The notes: a model not told the origin generated them from the letters alone. 64,000 bases of DNA from Loxodes magnus (GCA_946699065.1 CAMPDV010000120.1:1-64000); one strand, 5' to 3'; shown: positions 1 through 12,779, numbered from the stretch's first letter. Program-made: numbers and translations.

Positions 1-283
1 GTAATTCTTCAACTATTTTATACCTTCTTTATTATTATGGAGCTACTTAACTATCCGATCTAAATGATATAACTGATTAAAACGTAGAAAGTATTGGAAT
101 ATAACCTGTTTAGTAAATTGTAAAAGTAAAATTTTATAAATGTTTTAATCAGCATAATCACAAGAAAAATCTATATTCAATGAAGTGAAATTAATTTTTC
201 CAAACCAACATAGATAGGACGAGAATTAAAACTCTTTATAGCAAAGCATCTTTTAATAGATTCACTCTCTTTAAGCAAAAACA

Positions 284-867
284 AAATTTAGAAGCAGCTA
301 AAAAAAACAGAATAACTAGAACTTATAAAAATATGACAAAACTATAAAGCTAATATTTGCATTAATCCATACTTATCAAAAGAATAAATATAATTATTTT
401 GAATTGGATTCTAAAATATTATCGGTCATTTAAGAGCATCATACAGAATAAACTTAAATTAAGATAAGCAGGATAAAGATAATAAATCATAATACATTAT
501 AAAGAAAAACTAGAGTAAGAGTTAATTTATGTATGTGAAGAAATTATATATTATAGTAGATAATTTTTTAATAAAGAACGCTATTTCAAGTTGAGAAAAA
601 GTTTATTATCTAAAAACAAAGGGAGATTACTAAGATGACTTGCTGAGTTGTTAACTTCTGAAGAGAGTAAAATAAAATATAAAAAATTTGAATTTGCTGA
701 AAAGATATTGAAGTTTTATTATTAGGCGACAGTAATAGCTACAGCAAACATACCATAATATGATAGTCTTCGTTTAGATCTTGTCTTAAGCTTTTTGGTA
801 TTTTACTATGAAGTAATGAAAATATTTCGAAAAAGCAAGCAGATTAGCAAGGAATGTGAATGCTGAA
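284..867 (+). pseudogene. 14-3-3 protein pseudogene, unit 1 copy
   Basis: Read with TAA/TAG as Gln, this stretch shows the middle of a 14-3-3 phosphoserine-binding adaptor. The segments resemble the family blocks NASxxESKVFYLK, KGDYYRYLAE, and the helix ending in an LNFSVFYYE-type motif. This copy is badly broken. Compared with the unit 2 copy it has an extra base near 552, a missing A near 630 (before the ATGACTTGC), an extra base near 822, and the shared in-frame TGAs. The last helix and the conserved STLIMQLLRDNLTLW block are absent, because the sequence runs straight into an antisense U2 fragment at about 870. It is a dead relic; the family call is firm, the exact 5' end is not. Confidence 0.8.
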
Positions 868-869
868 AT

Positions 870-991
870 ACCCTTCGTCCCCAAAGAAAAATTTGACTGC
901 GAAAATAACCCACTTCATGAGTGGATACCAGTTTTCACTCTGATAAGAACAGATACTACACTTGAGTTTAGCCAAAAGGGTGAGAAGATAT
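870..991 (-). pseudogene. Truncated U2 snRNA fragment (5' two-thirds), unit 1
   Basis: On the minus strand from 991 the sequence follows the full U2 genes of this window through the branch-point-pairing GTAGTA region, the CCACT/AGTGG hairpin and the Sm-like AATTTTTC site. It then stops near ACGAAGGG, so the two 3' stem-loops are missing. It carries substitutions such as CTCACCC for CTCGGCC in stem I. The U2-type upstream flank is kept to about 1050. It cannot make a normal U2 RNA. It is fused tail-to-tail with the 14-3-3 relic. Confidence 0.9.
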
Positions 992-1059
992 GTTTATATT
1001 TCCCTTTTTCCTATTTAAACTTCATTCCACTTATTTTATTAAGGTTTTTACCATTTTTT

Positions 1060-4000
1060 ATCTCAAAATTTGAAAGGTAAGCACATTATATTTATTTAGC
1101 GTAAAAATATAAAATTAAAATACATTTAAGATAATTTAAAATAATTAAATATTTGTTATTTTAAAAATAATATTAAAATCTTAAATAACTTATTTTCTAG
1201 ATTTAATAGGTAAGCAAAACTTATTTAAATTTTGCTAGACAGAAAGCTTTTATTCTATTGGATTGTATCTTAAAGTTATTTATAGTTGAAATAAATTAAG
1301 ATAAATATAATATTCTAACTCTTATTGCAGATTTAATTCTAAACTAACTTTATTAAATATTCTTATGAAGTTTACTAAATTTAAACAATTAAAATTTTTA
1401 TTTAATAAAATAAAAAGATAAAAGAAACTAAAAATTAACTTTAATAAAAACTTCAGGTATGAATATTATTGTAAATTATACACTATTAATTAGTTTATAT
1501 TTAATATACCTTTACTTTTTATCTATTTCTCATACAACTGTCTTTATTATAAATGAAAGACATTAGTAATAAATTTTAATTTTATTTCTGAACTGATTTA
1601 TATAAATTAATTTTTAGAGTTGAGAGTTTTAATATTTATATTAAAATTACTATAATTTACTTTGAGTAAAAAAACTGAGAATGTTTCTTCATTTAATTAA
1701 TAATATTTCATAATCAAATAACTATTTTTCTATTGTGCTTTAGTGTTACAGATTAAATTTTTTCGAATTTTATCTTTAAGCATAATTCAATTATTCAGAT
1801 TCTCTTTAATTCACTCTAAAAATTCCTTTATAATTTTTTATAATTAAAATTTATGATAAACATATTTATAGATCTTATTTATATTAAGAGTAATTAATCT
1901 TTCAAGGAATTTGCGTATATTTTTAATAAAACAAATATTTGAAAGAAATGCTTTTTTCTTTAATAAATTTAAGTAAGAAATTATTTATTTAGTTAATAAG
2001 TTTTTACTATCTTATTATGATTACTAATGATGAGCTATATTTATCTATATATTTTTTAGAAATTGCTTAAAATTAGATAACTAAAGAGTAAAACTAATTT
2101 AAATTTTGTTTATAAGCTGATAAACAAAAGAAAATACATTTGTTAATTATTTTAGCTTGTTTAGCTTAAATAAGCATTTGCAACATTTTTCATAAATTCT
2201 TAAGTTTAAAATATTTTTATTTATTTGCATTTGATTACGTCTTTATCTAGTTCTTTCTTTTTTCAATTGATTTGCTAAGATGAATTATTAAGGTTTGTTT
2301 AGTATCAAATAGATGCAAATATTTAAACTTTAGTATTAATAAAATTTATTTTTCTTAAATTATTTAATATTTTTAATTATATTCTTATTACAAAAAATTT
2401 CTATAAATCTGATTGTTACATTTCTATCAATTTATATTTCTCTTCTAACTAAATTTAATATTTTCAATAATATCTAAATTTTAAATGAGAATTTGGGAAT
2501 ATTATAATTAATTGATGATCTATAAAAATATAAGTGTATGCTTGAATATACAGTATTATATTTATTATAATTTATAAGAGTTGTATAGTTTTCATAATAC
2601 ATTTAATTTCTTCTTTTCATAATATTTCATTAAACTACCCCCTTAATTAGATAGCATTTTCAACCTAATTTATCTTATGAAATAACTAGTTATTAAGGGC
2701 AATTTCTATAACACCAAAAGTTAATCTATTTATTAATATCACTCTAAATTTCATTAGCAGCAAAGCTTATTGTATTTTTTAGATATTTTCTTAAATTTTA
2801 AAAACAATTTAGCTTTATCTCAATAATTTCCTGCTACTATACTAATAGGCTCCTGTAAATTATCGTTTAAGCAAATTATCATAAGATTCTAGCTGCTTTA
2901 AAAAAATTAATAGTTAATAAGTAATCAAAACTTTCCTTCATATTAATAGATTATTTTATTAAAAGGAGCAAAAAAATTAATTAAGAAAGAAAATCAGATT
3001 TAGTAATTATCTCTATCTAAAATTCTACAAATCAGTGTAATACAATTTTATGTTTTAAGTTTTATTACTAAACTAAAAACTAATGTTTAGTAATGATTAT
3101 AACACTTACTGTTATTTTCATTAATTTATAATTAAATCTTAATGTTTATTCTTCTAGCATTAAATAAAATTTTATTTTTAGTAATTAGATGATAGAATAT
3201 GTACAACTTTTTTCATTTGTGTTATTAAAATTTGATAAAATAACTTTTTAAGTGTATTCTGACAAACTAAGATTCTTTAATTTATTTTAATTTAGTTTTA
3301 TATACAAAAGAAGTTTTATATCTCTTATTTCATAAAACTTATAAGAACTTATTCATATTTTTTTATAGTTAATGTAAATTGATATACCAAATTAAGCAAT
3401 ATTTTTTTAATTTTTAATTTAATTGTATGAAGCATCTGTATACTCTAAGATATAATATATAGCAAATGTATTTAATAAGTTATTTGAATAATTAACTTTT
3501 AACTTGCTCTTATCTTAAATTTAATGATAATTTATTACTAAAGCTATTTATACACTACTAAGGTATTTTTATTAGTTTTAATATATTTATATTCTCTTAA
3601 GAAATGCTTTATAGATTTTAAATTTTTATTTTTTATTTCAAAAATTTTATTAACTTTGCATGTTTAGTATTTATAAATTCTTTAGAAAGCTCTTTTAGGC
3701 TAAATTTTCTTTTATATCTATTAAAAATTAGTAATTGTAATGAAAATTAAGTCATCAATTACTTCTATAATAGAATAGATTCTTTATCCTAAAATAGTTA
3801 TGAATTTAATTATTATATCCTTACATCAAACTAGGTAAATAATTTGGTTTGCTAATATTAAAGTAAGCTATTGTTTCCTTTATTTAATTATTAATGCTAA
3901 TAATTTATCTAAAAATGTGATTTTTAAGTATTGTTTTTAAGCAATATTCAACTATAAAATAATTATAATTTAAATACATACTTTTGACTGCTTAATTCCT

Positions 4001-4572
4001 CAAAAAAGAGATTTAATTATTATATTTAAATAGAATATATTGAGGAATCGCAAGCTTTAGCATATCTCAAAATTATTACATTAAAAATCACGATGAAGCT
4101 TCATAAACAAGAAGCCTCTTTTTAGTATAATCTAAAATTTAATTGAAATGTGTTTTCACTTTTGTAAATTATAACAAAAAACCTAAATCTAATAAGTCTA
4201 GAAATTTAAAATAAAAGAGAAATTAGTTGGAAATCTATAAATTTATTATTACTCTTTACTATTTCAAATTTTTTTAATTTAGCTATTATGTGATATTTAT
4301 TTTTTAAATATCATATACAAATATACTTCAGATGAAGTCAATTATATTCCTTAAGCTCCTTATTATTATTATATTTATATATTTTAGATATTTAAATTAA
4401 CATTGAAAGAAATAAGCTTGGCAATATTTTATATATCTACTTTAACTTTTAAACTAAGGTATAAAAACTTTCCAAAATTAAAAAATTAAATTTTCAATTT
4501 TTAGCAAAGAAATAAATATAAACTTTAACTTTATAATTAGATAGTTCATTTACCATTTTTCATAGATGATTA
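1060..4572. other. Very AT-rich gene-poor stretch
   Basis: I recognise no RNA or protein family here. Two weak TGA-free frames stand out. On the minus strand, about 2650-2940, there are slightly GC-richer codons around a GTAGCAGGAAAT run. On the plus strand, about 3990-4155, there is a short frame that is shifted by one base in unit 2. Both could be decayed exons. The rest is AT-rich sequence with no visible structure. Confidence 0.5.
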
Positions 4573-4805
4573 AATTTAGATAAGTAACTACTATTTTCAT
4601 GGTACTTAAATAAAAATAGCTTTGCTTATCATTTTTATTAATTTTATTAAATTTTATAAAACTAAATTTTATTATCAAACCATTTATTTAAATATACTTA
4701 GTTCTTTCATTTTACTTAGGAAATTATAGTTATTTCTTTGCTTAATCCTTTAATTCTTTTCATTAATACCATTTAAATTCAATTATTACGTGTTTAATAT
4801 AAAAT

Positions 4806-5315
4806 ATGAGTCTTCGTGTCCCCAACGTGTTTACTCAAATGCCAAGTCTTATTGTTTCTCCTTCCAAACTTTACTTCGGAAGTGAATGACCTCTAAATCT
4901 CGTCCTACCTCCTTTATAGATCAATTCTTCTTCAGGACTTGCCGAAGAACTGGCGGGCACTAGCAAGAAATAGTTTTAAAAAGAATTCTCAAGTCCGAGC
5001 TTGTCCTCATACTAATAAAAAGGCTTTCGCTAAGTCCATGTGTCATAGTTGCTATCAAAATAGAGGAAGAAACATAAAAGCGTGGAAATGTGAACATAAA
5101 TAAAAACCTCATTATGCAAAAGGAATGTGCTAAGTGTGCTACTTACAGAACTATTATAAAAGTAGAAAGGAAGTATAAATAAACGAAGATCAAGTGATAA
5201 AAGAAATTAGTAACGGAAGATAAGATTAAGGGAATATGAGTTCCAAAGGCAACTGTATTAATAAAAATGCAATGCAAGAGCTACAGAGAGTAAAAATTTC
5301 AAAGAAGCATACTGA
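4806..5315 (+). pseudogene. Double C-x-H...C-x2-C zinc-finger gene, frameshifted copy
   Basis: Same gene as the intact-looking copy at 36284-36790, recognisable from ATGAGTCTTCG to the stop in GCATACTGA. This copy has one extra T near 4975 (TTTT for TTT), which breaks the frame between the N-terminal part and the zinc-binding region. An extra AG near 5288 also makes it overrun the shared stop. The zinc-binding half itself is open: CPH...CHSC followed by CEH...CQVC, each a C-x-H-x10-C-x2-C unit. The in-frame TGA at codon 28 is present as in all copies. It is probably non-functional. The function of the family is unknown to me; similar double C-x-H repeats occur in ciliate proteins. Confidence 0.75.
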
Positions 5316-5589
5316 GTATGTTTAAAGACAATATGTTAAAATTTGATTATCATAAACACTTCAATCTTGATTGATCATTTAACTTTTACTCATTAATATG
5401 TTTTAAAATATTTTATAAAGTTAAACATATTTTTAATACTGATTAAGAGGTTCTGTATTAACATTAGTAATTATCTTATGAAAGATAGGATAAAGTTAAG
5501 TTATATAATAACTTTATCTAGTTAATTTATAATAAAATAGTTAACTTAGAAATAACCAATAACACTTAAGATTTGATTGAGGAAATGCT

Positions 5590-5830
5590 TAATCGAACAA
5601 ATTAAAGGATATATTTACGTAGAAGCATAGTATGAAGTAACTATGAAAGATAATTAATATTTAAAATAATTGGAAGAAAGAGATTATATTTATAAAAATA
5701 AAAGTGAATTTTATAAGTTTTAGCGTAAAAAGAGACTGATAATGATAAAATTAAGTGTATAGATATATATAAAAATTTAAAATAATATAGATGCTTAAAT
5801 AGTAAAATATATAAAATATTAATTTTATTT
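5590..5830 (+). pseudogene. Coding-like fragment downstream of the zinc-finger gene
   Basis: With the ciliate code one frame reads a charged, helix-like stretch starting near the CTTAATCGAACAAAT motif (LIEQIKGYIYVEA...), followed by an E/R/K/Y-rich segment. An alternative frame immediately upstream reads DLIEEMLNR, so a frame change lies at about 5590. In the unit 2 left arm the downstream part is open in a different frame, and in the right arms part of it is deleted. It may be a 3' exon of the zinc-finger gene or a separate decayed gene. I do not recognise the product. Confidence 0.4.
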
Positions 5831-5849
5831 ATTTAATATATAAGAGTAA

Positions 5850-7209
5850 CTAACTAAATATTATAATTTGTTAATATCTTTATTTTTAAAATTTTAATTT
5901 AAAATATATTATAAATTTAATGTATAAATTAAGCAGAACATCATAAAATGCTTAAATTTAATCTAAAATATTGAATTATTATTAGTTTCCTAATAAATAA
6001 TAAATAATTAATTTAATTTTGTTTGTTTATAATATTTTTGCTAGGTAATATATTAATAAATTATTAAAATAAGAAATATTCTCAAATTTTAATTCAAGAA
6101 ATATATGGTATTCATTAGATATCTTGAAAATGTTTACACCTGAAATTTTCTATGATTATAATGAAGTATAAAATCAGATGTAATTTTAAAATTTTATAAT
6201 ATTCCCATTTGATACTGTATAGCAAAAATATTTTTAAAGATAAAAACTTTCTTTCAGTTGATTTAGAAACATTTAAATTTTTAAAACTGTAAATAGATAA
6301 TTTTGGCTAAGGTATTTTATTCTGAATTTTACATTAATACATTTCATTGTATTTTATACTTTAATATTATAATTTTTCATGTTTAATATTTAAATTACAT
6401 TAGCTATTAACTTAATGGTAAAGGTTAGATTTAAGATATAATTATAGATATTAAAAATTTTTAGATTCATTTGACACAATCTAGAATTTTCAATTAATTT
6501 CAGATAAATTTATGTTTCATTCTAAAAGAATGTTTTACCATGAATTTTCTAAATGAAAGCAAATTTAAATTTTACGACTTTAAAAATGTAAATTATTTTT
6601 ATTTTTATTTAATTAAAATAAATCTTTAATTTTTTAATTATTTCTTTTAATATGCTCAATCTTTTAAATTAAATAAATGTAAATAAGGGATATATCCTTT
6701 TCTAATCTTAATCAGTCCAAGAGTAATTTATAAAATTGATAAAAACTGAATAATATTCATAACTTTGCAGAAGCTATGATATGCTTATTTAAAAAAGGAA
6801 TATTATATTTTATTCTTAAATGTTCTTTCTTAAAGCATAATGATATATTTATTTATGCATATACTCAATATACAAACATGAAACATTTTGAAAATATATT
6901 AATTATTTAATTTTAATACATTTATTTCAAATTTAACCTTTTATAATATCTCAAATGATTTAGATTTTAATAAATAATTTTAAGATTTATATTATATTCA
7001 ATCCTATATTCATACTTTTAAATTTTTTTATTTATTTTATCATTTCTAATTTTCTATTTTTTTTCAAAAAACACCTTTATTTTAAGTTCTACCATATCAA
7101 TTTTACCATATACTTGAAATGATTTTTTACAGCTGTATTAATAAATTTAGCTTATTTATTTGATATTTTTCTAAATTTTACCTTGCTATTTTTTAAATAT
7201 TGTTGATTT
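5850..7209. other. AT-rich gene-poor stretch
   Basis: Nothing nameable. The part from about 6600 to 6800 is more diverged from unit 2 than its surroundings. On the minus strand about 7000-7200 is purine-rich and TGA-poor, and may belong to the frame at 7210-7860. Confidence 0.5.
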
Positions 7210-7860
7210 TCAATTTATTTTATGAATTTTACAATCTACTTTTTCAGGTTTATTACATAAAAATATTTAATAAATCTACTTCTTTTAAAAATAATCAAAT
7301 TAAATTTACTATAATTGTAAGTTCTTATCCTTTTAATTTTAGTTGATGAAAGTAAATCTATTCCTACTAAATTTATTAAATTCTCTAGATAATAATTATG
7401 TCTTATTTATTTTTATATTCTTCATTTTTATAAATTTATTGACTTTTTTATTTCCTAGCAAATTAATAAATTTATATAAATAATTTGTCTAATATTTGAA
7501 TCTTTATTCAAATAAGGAGACTTTATATTCTTATAATTTAATTTTAATTCTCTTTAAATAATAACTTTTCTATTAAATACCTACTATCTTTTCTTATTTT
7601 TAAATATCTTTTTATTATAAAATTGTTTAATTCATAATATTTTGCTATTTATCCTTATCTTTTTCATTATTTTAATCAACAATCTTTCTATTTTTAATTT
7701 TTTTTTATATGAGTATATTTTAAATTTAGTTTGATCTAAAATTTTTAAAAAGTAGTTAACACTAAAATATCTTCTAATATACATATCTCTTCTTCTATAA
7801 CTTTTAAGTTTATTCTGCTTTTCGTTTTACTTAAATATGAATCATTTTCTTAATTTTCAT
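7210..7860 (-). CDS. Hypothetical protein, 216 codons (ciliate code)
   Basis: An ATG at 7860 opens 217 codons to TGA at 7210-7212, with TAA/TAG read as Gln. The product would be basic and rich in K, N, Q and I, with no signal peptide, membrane segment or family motif I can identify. The coding strand is purine-rich, as in other likely genes here. Expected chance spacing of TGA in such DNA is about 70 codons, so the frame is suggestive but not proof. In unit 2 a one-base deletion near 38986 breaks the frame. It lies about 280 bp downstream of, and on the same strand as, the gene ending at 8141. Confidence 0.35.
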
Positions 7861-8140
7861 ATTTTGAATTTATCTAAAAACATTAGAGTTATTAAAAATT
7901 TTTTTTTTTTTTATTTATTAAATACTTTAGTGAAATTATAACTACATAAGATATAAAGATAAATTTTTATTTTAAGATAACTATCTAAATTTAAACCTTT
8001 TAATTATTATAAAATAAAATGCATAATATAAAATACATGCTATTACTTAAAAGAATATTTTAGATTGGTATTAAATAGATAAATCTTTGATGGTTTATTT
8101 AAAACATTTAAAATATAACAGAATATTTTTATAGCTATAT

Positions 8141-9774
8141 TCATTAAGAGTAATATTAAGCTTACACAAATTATTAGGCTATGTAAGTTGTACTTCTGAA
8201 ATTATTCCATCCTACAATTAAAAACTTACTATCATTCATTAGCTAAAAGGCTTTATGTTTACTTTCTTCCCAATTTTCAAAAGTATTTATTTCTATTATA
8301 TCCTTGCTTTTTTCCCATATTTAGTTCCAGGAAAATTATTAAAATTTTTGGGAATTGTCTTTTACATTTTTTTTTCTTCTTCTGCTTTTTTTGTTTACTC
8401 TTTGCTTCTTGTTAATCCAAAAGAGAAGATATATCGACAACTTCTTGACCTTTCTACTTTATAATTTACTCTCTTTAATCATTTCAATCCTAAATATTCT
8501 GACTTAAAGACTTACCTTAGCTAACGCTTTTATTTTTTTTTGGAACATTGTACTATGCTTTTAACTTTTTAATAGTTATATTTGATAAACTTCTATTTCT
8601 TGTTTTGCCTTCTTTATATTTTCGTTCATATAAGAGAGTTTACTTTATTCTTCTTTTGAAAAATTTTGAATCTCTTATGCATCTAAGCTTTCAGATATTT
8701 TCTGAGCTTTTTCAATGAAAGGCTTTAAATTATTCTAAAAGGATGCTAATTTTTCGTTTCCTTTAAGAATTATACCTTAATTTCCTGCTTGTAAAGTTTG
8801 ATAAACGTAGATTTCTACCATCTTTCTGTTAATATCATCAGAATATTTTTATTTTCTTTCCTTTTACTTCTCTTCTTGTTATTCCTTTAACTTCTATTAT
8901 CTTTGCTCAAGCTTCATTTTACTTTTGCTTAACTTTTATTCTTCTTAGTTAGGCTTTTAATTTTCTTACGTTTTGAAACCTTCAATTTCAAAATCAGAAA
9001 ACAATGCCTGAGGGTTATCTTGGAAAATATTTTATTATAATTCGCAGCTTTAAGGTTCATTTGGATTTTCAATAAAGTTTTCTGCTTAAGTTCAATCTTA
9101 AAATGCTTAACTACCTTAATAGTCCTTAACCATAATTATCTTGATATTTTTACGTATCTTCAGGACAAATACCTTCAAAATCTATGTAGAAATTATCCTA
9201 TTGAGAAAGGCATGTAGAGAGATTTTCAGAAAAGGAATCTGTATTCTCACTAAGCTTGCTTAATTTTCTTTTTACATTGCTGAGTCCTTTTTAGACTTCT
9301 TAATTGATAGAAGGAGATTAATCTTACTCTTCTTAAGGAATAGGATTATCAGTTACAGAAATAACTTCACAAACATTTGGATTGAAAGTACATTAATATC
9401 TATATATTCCTGGCCTTTCAAATATCCACGATATTTGATTTTCTTAATTCAGAAAACTTTCAAAAATTACTTGATTTGACTTAAGTTCTGATTCTTCTTC
9501 ACATCTTAATTAAAACTCTTAAGGCTAATTTTAATTTATCTACTTCTAAACAATCCAAGTCACTTTTGTATTTACGGTCACATTTATCTAAACTTGGTAA
9601 TTTTATTGTAGTTGTATACAAATATTTGTGTTCTTTCCTTAGTTTCTTTTCATATTATTTAGTTTATATTAAAAAGTATTTTTCTTCAAAGTATAATCTT
9701 TTATGACAAAACATTTAGATTTTTAGTAATTTACAAGAAAAGAATCGTAAATGGTGTCTTATTTAAGAAGGCAT
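8141..9774 (-). pseudogene. Large unidentified ciliate gene with probable introns, frameshifted copy
   Basis: The minus strand carries the most gene-like long frame in the unit. From ATG 9774 a Lys/Asp/Leu-rich N-terminus runs to about 9500. There a one-base frame change, shared by both units, leads into a segment with a W-x-F-x-R-P-G-x-Y-x-Y-x-C run, weakly like the C-terminal strand of cupredoxins. Next comes a Ser/Asn-rich linker and a long Lys/Glu/Gln-rich region likely to form coiled coil. Two short introns are plausible: about 45 nt near 9110-9150 (donor GTAAGG in unit 2, GTTAAGG here) and 47 nt near 8475-8525 (GTAAGT...GAGAG). This copy has nine A's (unit 2 has eight) near 8370, which shifts the last 75 codons. 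No family call. Confidence 0.5.
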
Positions 9775-9789
9775 GTAAATTAAGTTGAT

Positions 9790-11560
9790 TTACTAATTTC
9801 TCTGCTATAATTTATATTTGCTAAATTTAAGTTACTTAAATATTAACAGAATAGTTTCTATGCTTTATAAGTTTTGATTATTTTAATAGTTTTAAGTTAT
9901 TTATACTAGAATTTTAGAATATTTAGAGAAGCCTTTATAAAAATATAGTTGAGTGTTCCAAGTTACTCTATAATTGTATTTATTTTATAAATATCTATTT
10001 AATATTTAATGGATATAAAGGGAAATATACTTAAGATACTTTTACTAGTTATTAATATAGAGTAAATTTGATTTATATTTATATTATATTTTTATAATTT
10101 TTTGATTATTTAGAACTATTAATAATTAACTTAAGATAGAAAAATTAAAAGTTTACTAAAAATTATATAATTACATTGTATAAATAAGATAAATAGCAAA
10201 ATAAATTAGCTCTATAAGAAACTTAATCATTATCCATCCTACATAGATCTTTATTTAGTTACAATTTACCTTTTCTTCTATTTATAAAATGTATCAAATT
10301 ATTAAAACTTCATAAAGACTAAAAAATTAATATAATTGTAAACAAATTTATTCATTTAGCTTAACAATCACATATGAAGAAAAATCTAAAAAAACTATTA
10401 AGGATGCTAAATTTCCTAATTTATAAAGATTGTTGCTAGCTAAAAATTAAACATTTCATTTTTTAACCTTAAAGCATCTTCTTAATTTAAATAATTATAT
10501 CAAATTTTTCATTCTTTGTTTAATTTAAAATTAAAGACAGAGAAATTTTAAATATACTCTAAACTTAGTAAAATATTTTTAATTTAAAATTTAATTATAC
10601 AGAATTATATAATATATACTAAACAAATTTATTAATTTAATATCCAGTTTTAATTTGGCTGATGCCAAAACTTAAAAATTGTTTTTGGAAAATGTTTGGA
10701 TATTTTAGAATATTTTTTGTATCATTTTAATTCTCTAAAATAAATAAAAATTCCTATTTCTAAAATTTAAATTAGAAATAATATAGCAATATTTTTAAGA
10801 TTTAACTATATGATTTATTACTTTTATTCTTTTTAAATAAGTAGATTTATCATTTATTTTTAATAAATTCATTTTATTTACTTTGCATATACAGATATAC
10901 AAATAAATATTTATAACTACTTATATAATAGAGTATATAATAACTTTTTATACAAAAAAATGTTTATAAAAAGGAAAAATTTGGGAAAAAAGGAGAAAAT
11001 TTATATATAAAAGCATCAAATATGAAAGGCATTTTAGCTTTATAAAAATATTAAAAAACAATTTAGTCAAAAATTGATAATATTTGCTATAAAACTTTAA
11101 AATCATCTAAACTTAAAAATTTCTACAAAGTAGAGTGATATATTTTTCTAAAAATTTGATTTTTTCCTCTTAGTAAAAAATTAAAAACTTTTCTAAATCT
11201 TGGAAATAAATTTAGTTTTTTAATAATTTAGAATATCTTTTATGAAATTAAAAAAATAGTGACATTTAGATTTTTTTCTTAAAGGATATGAAATTAAATT
11301 TTTATTAATTTAAAATGCTTTAATATATTTAAATTGTAATATATTTATAAATTAATAAATTTAATTATATGGAATCATTAATAAATTAAATTTTATAAAT
11401 TTTGCTTTAATTGTTAAGATTTTATATTAAAAATTAAATAATTTTAAAGGATAGACAAATTTATTTTAGTTAAATTTACCCATTAGCTTTTAGATTTTTT
11501 TAAATTATTTATTAATTTTATATAAAGCATTTATAAAATATTTTATTAATTAAGATAAAG
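9790..11560. other. AT-rich stretch with a long TGA-free minus-strand frame
   Basis: From ATG 10237 to TGA 9686 the minus strand is open for 184 codons (hydrophobic, Gln/Asn-rich). In unit 2 an extra A joins this frame to the next gene. Its composition is less protein-like than the overlapping frame starting at ATG 9774, so I think it is a chance frame. The rest to 11560 holds nothing I recognise. Confidence 0.4.
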
Positions 11561-12779
11561 CTAAAACAAATAAAATTAATATTTTATATATTTTACTTTT
11601 AAGCATCTATATTATTTTAAATTTTTATAATTATCTATACACTTAATTTTATCATTATCCGTCTCTTTTACGCGAAGCTTATAAAATTCTTATATTTTAA
11701 TTATCTTTCATAGTTACTTCATACTATGCTTCTACGTAAATATATCCTTTAATTTGTTCGATTAAGCATTTCCTCAATCAAATCTTAAGTGTTATTGGTT
11801 ATTTCTAAGTTAACTATTTTATTATAAATTAACTAGATAAAGTTATTATATAACTTAACTTTATCCTATCTTTCATAAGATAATTACTAATGTTAATACA
11901 GAAACCTCTTAATCAGTATTAAAAATATGTTTAACTTTATAAAATATTTTAAAACATATTAATGAGTAAAAGTTAAATGATCAATCAAGATTGAAGTGTT
12001 TATGATAATCAAATTTAACATATTGTCTTTAAACATACTCAGTATGCTTCTTTGAAATTTTTACTCTGTAGCTCTTGCATTGCATTTTTATTAATACAGT
12101 TGCCTTTGGAACTCATATTCCCTTAATCTTATCTTCCGTTACTAATTTCTTTTATCACTTGATCTTCGTTTATTTATACTTCCTTTCTACTTTTATAATA
12201 GTTCTGTAAGTAGCACACTTAGCACATTCCTTTTGCATAATGAGGTTTTTATTTATGTTCACATTTCCACGCTTTTTGTTGTTTCTTCCTCTATTTTGAT
12301 AGCAACTATGACACATGGACTTAGCGAAAGCCTTTTTATTAGTATGAGGACAAGCTCGGACTTGAGAATTCTTTTTAAACTATTTCTTGCTAGTGCCCGC
12401 CAGTTCTTCGGCAAGTCCTGAAGAAGAATTGATCTATAAAGGAGGTAGGACAAGATTTAGAGGTCATTCACTTCCGAAGTAAAGTTTGGAAGGAGAAATA
12501 ATAAGACTTGGCATTTGAGTAAACACGTTGGGGACACGAAGACTCATATTTTATATTAAGCACGTAATAATTGAATTTAAATGGTATTAATGAAAAAGAA
12601 ATTAAAGGATTAAGCAAAGAAATAACTATAATTTCCTAAGTAAAATGAAAGAACTAAGTATATTTAAATAAATGGTTTGATAATAAAATTTATTAAAATT
12701 TAATAAAATAAATAAAAATGATAAGCAAAGCTATTTTTATTTAAGTACCATGAAAATAGTAATTACTTATCTAAATTTA
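11560..12779 (-). repeat. Inverted repeat, right arm (zinc-finger locus), unit 1
   Basis: Reverse complement of the left arm at 4573-5830, including the zinc-finger gene and the same flanks. Similarity ends within the CTAAATTTA tract near 12779. Confidence 0.85.
12039..12547 (-). pseudogene. Double C-x-H...C-x2-C zinc-finger gene, second copy, frameshifted
   Basis: Opposite-strand copy of the gene at 4806-5315. ATG is at 12547 and the shared stop at 12039-12041. The TTT run is intact here, so the N-terminal part reads into the first C-x-H-x10-C-x2-C unit. Two extra bases near 12280 (AACAACAAAAAG for AACAAAAAAG) then shift the frame between the two zinc units, losing the second one. The length is 509 against 507 in the intact copies. 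The conserved in-frame TGA or intron near codon 28 is present. Probably a recent pseudogene. Confidence 0.75.

Larger units (their letters stand above)
4573..5830 (+). repeat. Inverted repeat, left arm (zinc-finger locus), unit 1
   Basis: This arm is repeated in reverse complement at about 11560-12779, with about 5.7 kb between. It spans the zinc-finger gene, its AT-rich 5' flank and a downstream coding-like fragment. The arms are highly similar but differ by small indels. About 75 bp near the distal end of this arm are missing from the right arm. Confidence 0.85.

Noticed and set aside
856..1080. Plus-strand standard-code ORF of 74 codons
   Set aside because: It is a chimera of the last 14-3-3 codons and antisense truncated U2 with its upstream flank; the same applies to 32295-32558. 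The real features are the two relics.
8341..8400. Second intron (~73 nt, GTAAAAG...TAATAG) in the large minus-strand gene of unit 1
   Set aside because: Only needed because of the nine-A run in unit 1; with eight A's in unit 2 the region is an open, protein-like exon.
8255..8464. Hydrophobic plus-strand ORF (also 39745-39996)
   Set aside because: Antisense of the C-terminal region of the minus-strand gene at 8141-9774; the minus strand is purine-rich and reads as a soluble protein.
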